Notes: a model not told the origin generated them from the letters alone. A stretch of DNA of 64,000 nt from Hermodice carunculata (GCA_964020975.1 OZ026630.1:21759588-21823587); one strand, 5' to 3'; positions 1 through 15,341 are shown, counted from the first letter of the stretch. Program-made: numbers and translations.

Positions 1-290
1 AGGCTTTTATGTGGTGCTGCCTTTTTTAACCTTGAGTGACCTTGAAAAGTCAAAGCAAGGCCACACAGCATTAGAATCTCTGTATATGGAAAACGGTGCA
101 CTTTGGTGCCATAGTTACTATTGAACATAAGTAGGAAATGACATATAAGCTTTCATCTGGTGTTGTCTTTTTTGATCTAGAGTGACCTTGAAAGGTCAAA
201 GCTAGACATGTCTACCTATATCATTCTGCAACACTTTTCACCAACTTGGCCATACTGTTAACATGCCATTAAACATTTGGAGCTTATGTC
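1..290 (+). repeat. Two-copy tandem repeat with GTGACCTTGAAAAGTCAA core
   Basis: Two diverged copies about 146 bp apart (starting near 1 and 147) share GCTTT-ATNTGGTG followed by GTGACCTTGAAA(A/G)GTCAAAGC. The left copy is cut by the window edge. The same core type appears near 9610, so this is an interspersed repeat rather than a gene. Its class is unknown. Confidence 0.55.
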
Positions 291-370
291 ACAGCTGCAT
301 ACATTGCATTGCAGTTTCTCCAGGCACCCAGACTGATTTGCTAACAAGCAAATCAAATTTTCGAATTGTT

Positions 371-386
371 CCCCCCCCCCCCCCCC
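371..386. repeat. poly-C run
   Basis: An uninterrupted run of 16 C. The rest of 291-1780 is AT-rich sequence in which I see no gene. Confidence 0.9.
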
Positions 387-1780
387 AAACCTTAGAAAAC
401 CATCTTTGAAATTGTTTTCAATTGCTTCAAAATCATACAAAAGATACATTTTAGGACTTCCATTTCACTATTTGTTCAACAGGAGACACATTTTTGTCTT
501 TTAAAAGATTTTGTGGGCAGTTTTTTAGTTCAGTTGTTTTGTGAGTCAGCCAAGCTACTTTTATAGTTTTCCATCTGTTGTTTGTCCATGCACACTTCAT
601 ATTGTCATCTTCACATGAAATATTTCCAGACTGGATGCTCTTCAGTTATAGTGAAGATATATGGGTGGTTGTCTATCAAGTTTGCTCAATAGGTTTAGCT
701 TGAGTGATTTTTCAAAAATATTTTTTTTCATAATACATATTGTGTATCCCTATTACATTACACCATGATGAAATGGAATGTGTGGAAGGACTGGTTCATG
801 AGTTATCTAGACTATTCATTCCTGTTTTTTTTTCAATTTGATAATAGGAAAGAACAAGAGTAAAAGGTTCCTGCTCCCTTCTATAGATTGCACTTTGGGC
901 AGAAGGGCGAGACTTGTGTATTCTTATTGCTCTCAATTGTAATTAACAACTTAATAACTTAAAAACCACTGTATAAAGAAGCACCAAATTTTTCGTCATA
1001 AATTTGCATGTGCAAATTAAATGATTCTGATAACTTTGTTTCTGTGTCTTTAAAAGAAACCTGTTTATATAATGATCCTTTAACATACAATCCAATGAGA
1101 ATAAGCAACTCCAGCCCACAAGTATTGGGTTGTGTTTTCAGTTGAATACACATGAAATCACCCAAGTTAATAAGAGTGTGTCAGTTCAGTTGCACTTCCA
1201 TAAATTCAGCTTAAAGATATGTAATTGACATACAGTTCTTGTGTGCATAAAAATTATAAGCTTATTTAGGGAGTTATATCTTGATGTCATTTATGCTAAT
1301 AAATTTGGTGTAATATTACCTGTGTCATTTGCAACCACTTTTTGGGACTTGTTGAGTGCATGAGGACAACTTTTTTCAATATATCATCACATACAGGCCA
1401 CAGGTAGTTTTTTTATATGTTTCAAATGTGATTTTTTTTTATCAGTAATCTTAATATACAGAGATTTCTTTATTTCAAAAGCTGTTTCACATAATCCTAG
1501 ATCAATATTGCAGAACAGGAAAGCTATACTTGGTCCATGTAAATATGGCAATATAATCTCAGAGCAAGTAGTTTTTGTGTATTACTAGTCCTCCATTCAA
1601 AATAGTTTATTCATCTACATAAACCTCATCTAGAAAAACAGAATTTCTGGTTGCCCCCAAAGCTAGTGCTTTGAGATTTTGGCTTGCCCTGACTGGAATT
1701 TGACTTGTCTTCAAAATGCAATTGTAGAGCTGGTTGTGCAAATTGTGGAGCCCTGCTGAGCAACAACAAAAACACGAAAA

Positions 1781-1876
1781 CCTACCTACCTACCTACCTA
1801 CCTACCTACCTACCTACCTACCTACCTACCTACCTACCTACCTACCTACCTACCTACCTACCTACCTACCCACCTA
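1781..1876. repeat. (CCTA)n microsatellite
   Basis: About 24 near-perfect CCTA units, with one variant near the right edge (CCCACC). Confidence 0.95.
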
Positions 1877-2122
1877 ACCTATAAACTTGAGTGTGGGACC
1901 TCTGGTATATTTTCCAGGATAAATATATGGTGGTGATTTCATAATGGTTGAAATGTTTTCTTCCAAACTTAATGTTTGTCTGTTTCCTTGACAATATGGT
2001 TGGGACACTAATTTAGGTCTCTGTATAGTTGGAATAAAGTGGTTACTTTCAGATTGATATTACATGTCTGGTGAGATACAAAACTGACCTGGTGCAAGTG
2101 TAATTATGTCTCCCCATGCAAC

Positions 2123-2220
2123 GGGGGGGGGGGGGGGGGGGGGGAGGGACATATTGTTTTTGTGTTTATTTCTTCTTCTTCTTCTTCTTCTTCTTCTTCT
2201 TCTTCTTCTTCTTCTTCTTC
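2123..2220. repeat. G-run followed by (TTC)n microsatellite
   Basis: A run of 22 G (2123-2144), then 25 bp, then a pure (TTC)n tract at 2170-2220. The minus-strand poly-lysine reading across the TTC tract is an artefact of the repeat. Confidence 0.95.
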
Positions 2221-2404
2221 AACACATTGTTGTGTGCGTTACAGACACAATAACTCAAGAAAGATTTTACTTGGGAAGGTGAAATTTTATGTGAAGATCT
2301 TCCTATATATGATCTTGCTTGGGATTGCAGATGGGTGACCTTGACATATTTTGCAAGGTCACTTGGGCATGTCATCTAAAATTGAAGCGGAGGCAACAAC
2401 TCTG

Positions 2405-2740
2405 CAAGGATATGAAGATTTCTTTTTAAAGTATCATAAACTTATCCCATGGACAAAACTTACTTGAGACAAGATTAAGTAAGATTTCGAACTTAAGACA
2501 AGTTTTAAAATGTTCAGGCAAGATTAAAGCAAAAATGAAAAGTCAGAAGCCTTGTAATCTTAGAGTAAGATTTAATTGGAAATTTACCACAAGTTTTGAA
2601 ACCTCCTTGTGAGTTTTTGAAACTTATTTTATCACACAGACAAAACTTGTACACTTTTTGGAAGATTTGTAATCTCTCGTGAAGATTTTTTTTTTTAAGT
2701 TGTGTAAACTTATCCCATGGACAAAACTTAGTGGATTTTG
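2405..2740 (+). repeat. Diverged direct repeat, period about 264 bp
   Basis: The segment AAACTTATCCCATGGACAAA and its flanks occur near 2440 and again near 2705, each preceded by GAAGATT plus a T-run. This is probably a fragment of an interspersed tandem-repeat element. No coding potential is seen in 2221-3250. Confidence 0.5.
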
Positions 2741-3299
2741 GACAGTTTCAGTGTACATGTAGTTTCATAATTCCTGCCAAAAGTAATTTATATAGGAAAC
2801 AGATAAATGTACATTATTGTGTGGGTGGAAAATTAGCAAAGAACATTTAATAGATTTTTGATTAGCCAGGCTACAAATAAGCACAACAGTGGAACATTCA
2901 AGATGTACTTGATGATGTATGACCTGTCAAATAACAACATTTGGCCTAGTTCTTCCTGACGGGTAGATGGATTATTCTTACATCAAGTTATGAACTGAAA
3001 TTACATATTGTCGTTACTGATTTGTCATATAGCATCATAAAGAGTCACAGAAAAATAGGAAGTTGTCCTTTTGATCTATTACTTAGGCCTACATTTGGGA
3101 TATGGGATACAAAGATCATCCGGTGATTGGATCAGAAATATCCCTTGCTCAGTGCCCCCTGGAGTTGTATCCTCTGAAGGCCCTCTGGGTCTGGAGACGT
3201 TGCACTCTTGGGAGAACTGTACAGGGAAGCATAGTGATCTAGCTGTAGAACCTGCAATTATGCCTTTCTCACAGAAGTTGCTCTCTTTTTTATTTTTAG

Positions 3300-3517
3300 G
3301 TATACAAGAGGCATTTGTGCACATTTCCAAGGAGTTGGCCATGCTGTATGAGAGGCACCCAAACTGTGGCATCCATACTATGGACAGCTATATCCACACA
3401 AACTTAGACCCTGTTAAAGTACAAAACAGTAACACAGACACAAACTTCCCTGGCAATCTAAGTGGGCAGCCAAGTAGCCAGGTGGACAGAGACAAGAGAG
3501 GTGGCTGTTGCTGGTAG
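3300..3517 (+). CDS. Terminal coding exon of a Rab-family small GTPase
   Basis: This is the last coding exon of a plus-strand gene whose other exons lie to the left of the window. The intron side ends in a strong pyrimidine tract and AG (CTCTTTTTTATTTTTAG at 3283-3299). The exon is entered in phase 1 and reads IQEAFVHISKELAMLYERHP, the helix that follows the ETSAK/G5 loop in Rab GTPases. A Ser/Asn/Gln-rich hypervariable tail follows, ending VDRDKRGGCCW and TAG. The double cysteine near the C-terminus is the geranylgeranylation signal that anchors Rabs to membranes. Known family fact: Rab5, Rab17, Rab20 and Rab21 have short extensions after CC. A final Trp is unusual and I cannot assign a subfamily. 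The open frame runs upstream through the acceptor to 3071, but nothing there resembles a Rab. No other exon of this gene was found in 1-3299. The calls of Rab fold and exon end rest on motif reading only. Confidence 0.62.
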
Positions 3518-6052
<2,535 letters not shown>

Positions 6053-6522
6053 TTATATTATAGATTATAGCATGATTTGTTTTTGACACCAAGAATATCA
6101 GTGAGTACTGGGTGCCATATGTGCAGAACGAGTGATTGAGGTGAAGGAGTTCTGCTATATGGTGTCAAGTGTCAGTTGATATTCATCATATCAACAACAA
6201 ACCATGTTGTCATCTGTTTATCTCATGTTTGCCTACTTCAGTAAGTTGTGCCACACCAAGGGCCAGTTTCTGAAACATGAGTGATTGCCAATTGTTACAG
6301 CAGAGATTCAGCAGACAATGCCATCATTACCCGGAAAGTAGCTTAGCTCATAATAGTATATCATACATCGGTACTTCCGGTTGTACATGTAGGTATGCTG
6401 CCAAACTGTAGGCCTATTATGTTACTTTCTAATGACTTTATTATGGATCCATAGTGGTCTGGCCTATATGATATTTACTCACATGCTTTGTAGCACTTAG
6501 GTCGACCCAAACCTGAGACATA

Positions 6523-6582
6523 AATGTATATGTATATATATGCATATGTATATATGTGTGTGTGTGTGCGTGCGTGCGTGTC
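6523..6582. repeat. Compound TA/GT/GC dinucleotide repeat
   Basis: TATGTATATATATGCATATG grading into GTGTGTGTG and then GCGTGCGTGCGTG. Confidence 0.9.
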
Positions 6583-6861
6583 ACAATGAGAAGGGTTTTT
6601 TTCCTTGACATTCCATGAAAATTGCACAATATTGGAATCATTTTATAAAGGTGGTCCACAGGGCACAGGGATTACATGTATAAACAGTACTAGTGTTATG
6701 ATATGCTCAGGTATTACTTTGGTACAGAATATTAGCCACATAGATGTAAGCATATTGAACTGGGATCATACTGCAGGCATTGGTAATCCACTTCATTTTT
6801 TATCATATCTAGCCTGCCTATGCTCAAGTTGGCACCATTTACTTATGGTACAGTCATTACA

Positions 6862-7166
6862 CAGGGTTCATACAAGCCTTGGAAAGTTTTGAGAAGTTTG
6901 GAATTTCAGGTCATGCCCTTCAAGGCCTTGAGAAGTCTTGAATTTCACTCTTGAAAAGTTTGGAAAATCATATTTTGTACTCAGGCTTGGGTATTTTAAT
7001 CCATTTGGGACAGAAAGGTGGAAGTTTAGGTAAATGATACCTGTTGTTTTTGTTACGTGTTGACCCTGATGTTACTCAAAGTTAGTTTGGAATTTTGGAC
7101 AAATCAGTCTGGGAAAAGTCTTGAAAAAGTCTTGAAATTTGTGGGCAGACAGGTGTATGAACCATG
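6862..7166. mobile_element. MITE with CAGGGTTCATAC termini
   Basis: The left end is CAGGGTTCATACAAGCCTTG. The right end read in reverse complement is CATGGTTCATACACCTG. The interior holds several CTTGAAAAGTCTTG-type internal repeats, as is usual for this MITE type. It is flanked by TTACA on both sides (6857-6861 and 7167-7171), a probable 5-bp target-site duplication. A longer relative lies at 56319-57236. Non-autonomous, no coding capacity. Confidence 0.75.
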
Positions 7167-8797
7167 TTACAGTAAACTTCACTGACTATACATGTCAGTT
7201 CTGATAATTTTTCAGAAATTTTCACATATAAACACTGGTGTTTTAAATGCAGTTAACTTTTACAGTAGATATATACAGATCAGTATATACATGTAAGTTG
7301 TTGATGAATGCTAGCATCTGGTTTCAAATTTGATCCAAAGTGCCTGCAGATAACAAGGGTCAATCCTTCATTCTGACAAGAGAATAAGTGGTAGATGTCA
7401 CAAGAAATTTGTCCACATGGACTTTTTTGCAGTAGCTGCAGTTTAACTGAAGATTTAAAACCAAGAAAAAAAATCTGGTGCAAAAAGTTGTCCTGTCAAG
7501 TTGATAGAAACTTGACACGAGTTTCTCTCAAAGTTCTGAAACGCAAAGCCAGAGATATTTATTCTCTCAAAATATAGTTGACAGACTTTTGGTTGGTATG
7601 TCCTTACAGTTGTAAAACACATGAAAAACAAACATCTATTTCCAAGATATCTCAATATAATAATTGCAATATACAAGGTTCACTTGACAGCATCGGTGTG
7701 TTGCTGGTGGGATAGTTGTATGGGCACAGAATCTGCCCATCATCCATTGAATGTCCGAAATATGTCATTTATTATTGCGCAAGACAATTACGTACACAGC
7801 AAATGAAGGTGCAGTTCCCAACAAATTGTTTAACATACTGTTTGGCCAATCATTCTAAACAGATTTTTAAAAATTTTATATAAATTGTTCCTACATGTAT
7901 ATTTTGAATACCTACATAAACTTGACAGGTAGATGAGCAAAGATTTGAAGATACGGAGTAGCATGTTAAAACATGGTTTGCCTGCTTTTGCAAAATTTCC
8001 AGTTTATATCACACATTCAGGTGCCAAAGGACATGTTCAAGAACTTCACTGTGACAAATAATAACCTTTGGTTATCAGGATGTCAAGTTGTGTTTTTGTA
8101 TTGGCCCATCACAGATTGGAACTGCAAAGGTACTTGTCAAGTCGGCCTGTTCAGCAGAAATCTCTCACTTATATTTTTGCTTCACTATCTTGAATTTTTT
8201 TTTAATTGTCCTGTTTTAAATTGTCTATCCCATAAAACTCGTACTTCTCAAATGATTGTGCAATATTAAGTCTGCATATTTCGTGTCAAAAGTTGGACAC
8301 CAAAGGATTGTGTTACATACATCAATGGTCAGCAAGCTGACTGTGAAATGATTAAGACCATGATTTTCATTTAGTATTTTCTGCAAGTTTGCAGCTTTTA
8401 TTTTGACAAATATATTTAAATGTTACTGTGCTGCTGGGTGACCAGACAAAGCAAAACATGGACTTTACCCATGGGGGTATAGAAATATTTCATATTTCAG
8501 GATTTATTTTTCGTCATAAGTCTGTAACCCTATCTTTGTATTCAAATTATTAAAATAATATCTGATGAATCTAACAGCAGATACCTGTGTACTTTTGACT
8601 GGAATACAACGTGGTATGTGCCAAATGAAAAGTATGGAATGTCCTGTCTTATCGTCTTTTGTAATTCTCACAAAGAAAAGAATTTAGAAATTACATGTTT
8701 TACAGATCATAGGTTGTGCATGTGAAAGAGGTTATATTTTGTTTGTTTTGCTATACAAATAAAGCAAAACCAGGAAGTCAGAGCAAAAGCAGTTGTG
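7167..8797. other. No gene seen
   Basis: AT-rich sequence with only short random open frames. No motif or repeat structure stands out. Confidence 0.5.
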
Positions 8798-9133
8798 CTT
8801 TTCAGCTCAGATGACAGAGCTTACAGGATTGGTCTGTATCCCTTGTCTGTCTGTCTGTCATCTATCCACAAGTACATTAGCCACATCTACTTAATACTTG
8901 GTGGGGATGAACCTTGGTTGGGTCTTTAAGAATTTTTTAAATGGTCACACTCCAGTGATTTTTTTCTTGCAAAATCTTTAAAGATCTCTGAAACACCTTG
9001 GCCAATTGCTCAAAAATCGCATGGAAACACTTCTGGGCTGGGTACCCCTCGACAAGGGTGGGACATACATACATGTATTTTGGGTTGAATGTCAAGGTCA
9101 GCTAGGGTGGGCTGTTCACACAACCTTCTTGTT
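8798..9133 (-). mobile_element. Compact minus-strand copy of the hairpin-ended repeat family
   Basis: Read on the minus strand it starts AACAAGAAGGTTGTGTGAAC, GCCCACCCTAGCTGACC, and ends in CATCTGAGCTGAAAAG. These are the same 5' and 3' termini as the large elements at 11.3-18.3 kb. With only about 335 bp and no long internal array, it looks like a minimal copy. It carries a TCAAGGTCA site at 9092-9100. Confidence 0.6.
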
Positions 9134-11331
9134 TAGAATTTTTTTTTTGTATTTTTACTTTTTGACTTTCTGTCCGAACCTGGAATTTGGATTCTCTTCA
9201 AATTTTGATCATGTTATTGGGAGTGTACCTGGGCTGAATCTCCACCAAATTTGTTCACTACACAGTGCTGCTGTCATTTTCTGATTTTAACAAATTCTCA
9301 AACTTAGTAAAAAATAGTGAGAGTATATAAATACATGCATATACATGTTAGCGTTGGTAGAAAAGGGGCAGCAGCAACTATATGACATGTTGACTTCTAT
9401 CTTGGTAATGGTAGGTACTGACCCATTGTTGCCAATAAACATTAATAGGAAAGTAGCTACTAGTATGGAACTTCTTTTGATGTTTATTTTGAACATAAAA
9501 GGGCCAAATTGACATTTTGCCTTATTTCTCTGTAATAGCGAATCCTAAGCTCATTATTCAACAGAATAGGAAAGTGTCCATGGGGTTTTGCTCAGTGTCG
9601 TTCATTTTAAGCTTAAGTGCCCTTGAAAGGTCAAACTGATGTCTGGGCTAATACATGCATCTTCATAACAGTGGATCCTGTCACTTTTGATTTTAAAAAT
9701 GATGGCTCCTGAACTGTAGGATTAAAGATTGACATCTTAAACAGTGATGATGCTCTTAATGAAACGTGAAGTTGACATTATTTCAAAGGTTAAAGGACCA
9801 TTTCAGTCTGTGCATCCAAGGTCAGCTGAGTACAGGACTGTCTCAGTCCTCTTGTTTGTACATAATACTTAAACCAGTCTTTATATTAATTTTTTATAAA
9901 ATCTAAGAATAACATTTGTGATTATACAATCAGGGTGCTTGTTTTAATGTTGCTGAACATTTACTTCATCATTTGGACACTTGTTCTGTTGGATTTTCCG
10001 CATTAAGAATTATCATTTTCTTCTAACAGATTGTTACAATGTATTTCAAAATGAAATGGTGTGGATTTTTAACCACTTGTCAGTATATGATGCAAATTTT
10101 ATTTTCAAAAATGCTCAATAAATCATTTGAAATGGAAACATTGTTATGGTTTATTTGAGATGATATTTTTTCCTGGTAGCAGGTGTAGAGTAAAACCTGG
10201 CTTGAAAACCACCCCTAGGGATGATCAAGTTGACAGGTAGGATGTAATTGATATAGTCTGTAAATACATGGAACAGTCAGTTGATACAAAAGAGAACAGG
10301 TATCCATGTAGACAATTTGAGGCTGCTCTGAAGAATAGAGTGATGAATGTAACTTTGCTATTGTATGTGTGCATGGCATCACTCTTTTTCCTGAGAAGGC
10401 CAAGGTAAGAAATAACAAGCTAAAGAAATATGTATAGGTTACTGGCCAGCTTTCCATTTGTGTAAGAAATCTGCTTAAACCAAAAACAACACAGGCTTGC
10501 AACATAGTTCACCATTTTTAACTTTGCTGCTAAAATGGAGCTTGTATGATGACTCGTGTCTGTACATCCGTCTTCAAACTTTTGCTTGTGAAAGCGATCG
10601 AGTCCACACTTTTCAAGTTAACCCTTAACAATTTTAAGGACATATCAGATGTATGAAAATCTAGGTTGAGTTTGATATTGGTGTTGCCACCTTCAGCATT
10701 ATGTAATATTGGTCAAAATGTGAAAGTTTTGTGATCACTCTAGCATCTTTAACTTTTCATAGATCATCATAAAATGTGGTGGGATTGTGGAGGAGGGCAA
10801 AATCTCCGTTGCATGTGATACTAGTGGCACTGTTTATAATTTTATGGGAATTGAGCGCCAAAATGTGTTGAAAGATATAAAATTCTGTATCTTGAAAAGC
10901 AATTTAATTAGACATGGAAAATTTATAGGATATAGAGAATCCAGTATGAGTGGCCCATTGAGGATAATGTTGGGATCATGAGTTGTTGGATTCTCATGTT
11001 TTCATCAGGCTGTGCCTATTGAGCAAAAACATGCAGTGAAAATCGAAAAATGAGTGCATGGGATTTTCTTTCTCCTATGGGTAAAAAGGGCAAGAACACA
11101 CCAAACTGAAGTTCTATCGGAGAAACAAGTTTGAAAATGATGCCATTTTGAAAGTGGGAGAAGACCGTATTTTATTAAATGCACCATGGCCTCTCATTGA
11201 TGTGTCTAAAACTTAAAACCAATGAGTGACAAACCGAATACAGATTACTGTGACTTACCTCACCACCCCTACCTCGGGAAGGGAAAGATGTCTCCATCCA
11301 CACGCTAACTCAACTTTGTGAAAATCTGATG
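9134..11331. other. No gene seen; scattered repeat fragments
   Basis: AT-rich sequence. A fragment with CCTTGAAAGGTCAAAC lies near 9613. Near 10540-10640 is a stretch with GTGTCTGTACATCCGTC and GTGAAAGCGATCGAGTCCAC, the type of text found in tandem-array repeats of marine invertebrates. No coding exon recognised. Confidence 0.45.
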
Positions 11332-13125
11332 ACAAGAGACCTGTATGAACAGCCCATGCTCAGCTGACCTAGAGATTTATCACACTTGTGGCTCTGTGAT
11401 ATTGGGATAGGATCAAGGTGACCCATGAACTGACCTACATGGAAGAACCCTAACATGTGCAACATCAAGGTCCCAGTTCATGTAGTTCTTCAGTTAATGT
11501 GAAGGGTAAAATTCATTATGTTGCACCGTTACCCCTGAAATGAGGTCAAGATCACTCATGTATTGTTTTGGCATGACCTTTGTAGAGAAACATTAACATG
11601 CAAAATCAAGGTCCTAACTCAACAAAAATCTCAAGTTCTCAAGTGAACAATACATTTCATGTCGATTGTCCTGTGACCTTAGGAATGAGGTCAAGGTCCA
11701 AAAATCACTGGAGCATGATCACTTGCACAAATAGGTATGCACTTATCAAAGGTACATCCCTACAAAGTTTGACACAAATCTGGCCAAAATTATTTAACTT
11801 CTAACCATTACAAGAAATTCCCATGTTCAATACTTTCCTATTAAAACTTTTTTAAAGATTTAAAAAACCCCATAAAAATCCAAAAATCATTTGAATAAAC
11901 GTGGTAGAGACTCACCCAAGGTACATTACCACCAAGTTTGAAGTCAATATGACTGAGTTTCTTCAGAGAAGTCAAAAATGCAAATGAGCATTAGATTGCC
12001 CATTGACTTACTTAGTAATCAATAGTAAAGGTGCATTTACCCACAAGTAGCCGAATTTAAAAGAATTTTTTTTTATGATCAGGAATCCACAGCAGTGCCA
12101 CCTAGTGAACAACTTTGTTTGCCCCTTCCACAAGGAACATATCAACCAAATTTCATCTTTATCTGAGTGACTGTTCTGGAGAAGAAGTTGTAAATAGCAA
12201 AAACACAAAAAAAAAATCATAACAATTAGGACAAATTGCAGTGCCACCTGGTGAACAAATTACGAACTGGGAGTCCAGAGGAGTGTTCCTGTGTAATATA
12301 AAAGCAATCAGGTGAGCAGTTTTGGAGAAGAAGTTTTTTTTTTTAAGATTTGCCCCCAAAAGAACAAAAAAATTCCATTAAAAATCCAAAAGTCACTGGA
12401 GCATGACCACTTGAACAAACCTGGTTGAGACCCACCCAAGGAACCTGGCCACCAAGTTTGAAGTCAATCTGTTTGATGGTTTCAAGGAAGTTAAAAATGT
12501 GAATTAGCATTAGAATGCCCATTGACTTGCATAGTAATCAACAAGAAAGGTGCATTTACCAAAAAGTACCCGGAGAAGAAGTCGAAAATACTAAACACTT
12601 GAACAAACCTGGTTGAGACCCACCCAAGGAACCTGGCCACCAAGTTTGAAGTCAATCTGTTTGATGGTTTCAAGGAAGTTAAAAATGTGAATTAGCATTA
12701 GAATGCCCATTGACTTGCATAGTAATCAACAAGAAAGGTGCATTTACCAAAAAGTACCCGGAGAAGAAGTCGAAAATACTAAACGCACACATAAAATCGT
12801 AAAAAAAAACCCCCAGACCTGGTGAACAATTAAGAACTAGGAGTCCCTAGGAGTTTTTCTGTATCATATCAAAGCAATTGGGTGGGTGATTCTGCAGAAG
12901 AAGATTTTTTAAGATTCGCCCCCAAACAGAACAAAAGAATTCATAAAAAAATGCAAAAGTAACTGGAGTGTGACCATATGAGCAAACATGGTAGAGACCC
13001 ACCTAAGGTACATTGCCACCAAGTTTGAAGTGAATCTGATGGACGGTTTTGGAGAAGTTGAAAATGTGAATTGTGGAGATGGGGATGAAGGACCATCCTG
13101 ACTGACAAGTCAGCTGAGCTAAAAA
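11332..13125 (+). mobile_element. Helentron-like/pearl-like element with internal tandem array
   Basis: It begins ACAAGAGACCTGTATGAAC, with AGCCCATGCTCAGCTGACC next, matching the start of the element at 15342. It ends at CTGACTGACAAGTCAG, then CTGAGCTAAAA (13099-13125). Between the ends are degenerate ~130-bp sub-repeats with the recurring phrases CCACCAAGTTTGAAGT, GAGAAGAAGTCGAAAA and GTGCCACCTGGTGAAC. Known: Helentron-derived non-autonomous elements have a 3' hairpin followed by an A/T-rich end and often a tandem-repeat core. Assignment to that class is inference. No coding sequence. Confidence 0.55.
12409..12784 (+). repeat. Apparently identical 188-bp tandem duplication
   Basis: The block 12409-12596 is repeated directly at 12597-12784 and I see no differences by eye. 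It covers the array phrases from TTGAACAAACCTGGTTGAG to GTCGAAAATACTAAAC. The other units of this array are visibly diverged, so this duplication is recent or is an assembly artefact. Confidence 0.85.
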
Positions 13126-14374
13126 TCATTAAAAATCAGCAATCCACACAGCAGTGCCACCTAGTGAACAACTTTGTTTGACCCTTTAACAAGGGACATA
13201 TCCACCAAGTTTCAGCTTAATCTGAATGATGGTTCTGGAGAAGAAGTTAAAAATAGCAAAACCACACAAAAAATTATAAACAAGAAGCCCACGGGCCTAA
13301 TGCTCTGCTGGTATCATGGTTTAATTGTACCTGCATCGTCATTCCAAAGTTGTAAGTCCTCAAGTGGCTTCTGAACATATAAAGCTTATGTAAATTTAGT
13401 GTCTAAAATGTCTACCAGATAGCACTTTGCTGTACATTCCCATCAAATTATAGCTTATTTGTGCAATTCCTGTGATGCATATTGTTGCATGTGCCAAGAC
13501 AACAATGAGTGAGTCCTTAACTTTATGTCCTCAGTGACCTTGAGACAGAAGATCATGTAAAACAAGAGGCCCATAGGCATCGTGTTTTGCAGAGATTGCC
13601 ATTGATGTCCAAGCTACTCCCTGCCATTACAAAATCACCTCTTTCAACTTTACAGTCATGGTGACCTCACAAAAAAAGGTTAAGGTCACTGATATTATAT
13701 CAAATTCTAGCTTGGGACATTGTCTATATATCCTACAATCACATTTACTATCATTAGCAACTTAGACTTTGACCGCCCCCACAATCCCACCAAATTTGGT
13801 GAAGATCCACCAAAAATTCAAGATGTTAGTGTTCACAAGATTTTTACATTTTGGCCCCTGTTACATTATAGTGCAGGTGGGGCCACCAATATAAAAAGGA
13901 ACCTAGATTTTCATACACCCTCTAAGTCCTGAAAGTTATATTGGTCTAACTGGAAAACTATGGATGGTATCATGCTCACAAGCCAAAAATTTACAGATGG
14001 ACGGACATGAGTGATGCTTTAAGCTCTGAAACCTTTGGTCAGCAGAGCTAAAAACTAGAAAAAAATTGCAGCACTACCTGGTGAACAAATTATGAACTAG
14101 GAGTCCTAGGAATGTTTCTGTGCGATTTCAAAGCAATTGGGCGAGTGTTTTTGGAGTAGATTTTTTAAGATTTACCCCAATCAGAAAAATGAAAAAATCA
14201 CTGGAGCTTGACCATTTGAACAAACTTGGTAGTGAGCCACCCAAGGTACGTCCCCATTAAGTTTGAAGTAAATCTGGCTGACAGTTTCTGATAATAAGTC
14301 AAAAATGTGGTTTGTGGACAGACAACGGACCATCCTATAAGCTCAGCTGACCGACACGCCAGCTAGGCAGAAAA
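13126..14374 (+). mobile_element. Array segment interrupted by further copies of the family
   Basis: Array units resume directly after the previous hairpin end (13126-13276) and again at 14054-14374, where a mutated hairpin end (AGCTCAGCTGACCGACACGC) closes the element. The interruption at 13277-14053 starts ACAAGAAGCCCACGGGCC, contains a second start ACAAGAGGCCCATAGGC at 13563, and ends GGTCAGCAGAGCTAAAAA. The unit text on either side (ACACAAAAAATTATA, then AGAAAAAAATTGCAGC) is continuous in intact units elsewhere, which supports insertion of one family member into another. Confidence 0.55.
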
Positions 14375-15341
14375 ATAGGTTACAGTCAAGCAGGTAATGA
14401 ACCACGAAATGTAGGACCTTAACCATCAATATTCAGGAATCAAGTGTTGGGGAGATAAAAATTGCCCTGTTGCAAACTATCTATTGAATTTGTTTGCTTC
14501 AAAACTGAGCAATCAAAGAGAAACAGGAGGATCATGATCATCCTGTGCTCTGCTGAGTGGACACTGCTTTTACAATATTGCAATACATGCACTGTAGTCT
14601 GTATAGCTATACTGATGTACAGTGGTAACACTCAAGCATCGGTATTCGAGAAGTTGAAATTGTAAATACAAAAGTGCAATACATGCACTGTATTGCCATA
14701 TATATTATAGTGTGGCCACACTCACTTACATTTGTCAAGTTTGATATCCCATAACTTTGTCAAAAATTAAAAACAAGAACTATATGACCCCAGGTGACCC
14801 TATGTGCAATATCAAAATATTCCACAAAGCTGTTTTTGAAAAGTAAAAATGTAAATACAATAGTACAATATGTGCATATATAATATATACATACAGTGGC
14901 AGTACTCAATTGGTCACAAAGTTTGATATTCCGTGATTTTGTCAAAAATTACCATATCCACACTATTTTCGCAAACTTTTATTATCTAAAGGCCAACTGA
15001 TAAAATTTTGAGCAATTCTGTTTAGCCGTTCTAGAAAAGAGGTCGAAAATAGCCTTAACACACAAAAATTAGTTAATAAAATAGGGAAAAAATTGCAGTG
15101 CCACCTGGTGGCCAAAACAAGAACTAGTTGACCCCAGGTGACCCTATGTGCAATATCAAAGCAATTGGCCAAGTAGTTCTTGAGATGAGTTTTTTTTCTT
15201 CAAAAAATAGATTTTAAAAATTCATAAAAAATAGAAAAATTATTTCAGCATCATCTCCTTCCCAAACTTTGTAGAGGTCCACATCCATGTGCAAAATCAA
15301 AACACTCCATGCAGCAGTTTTTGAGAAGAAGAAAATGTAAC

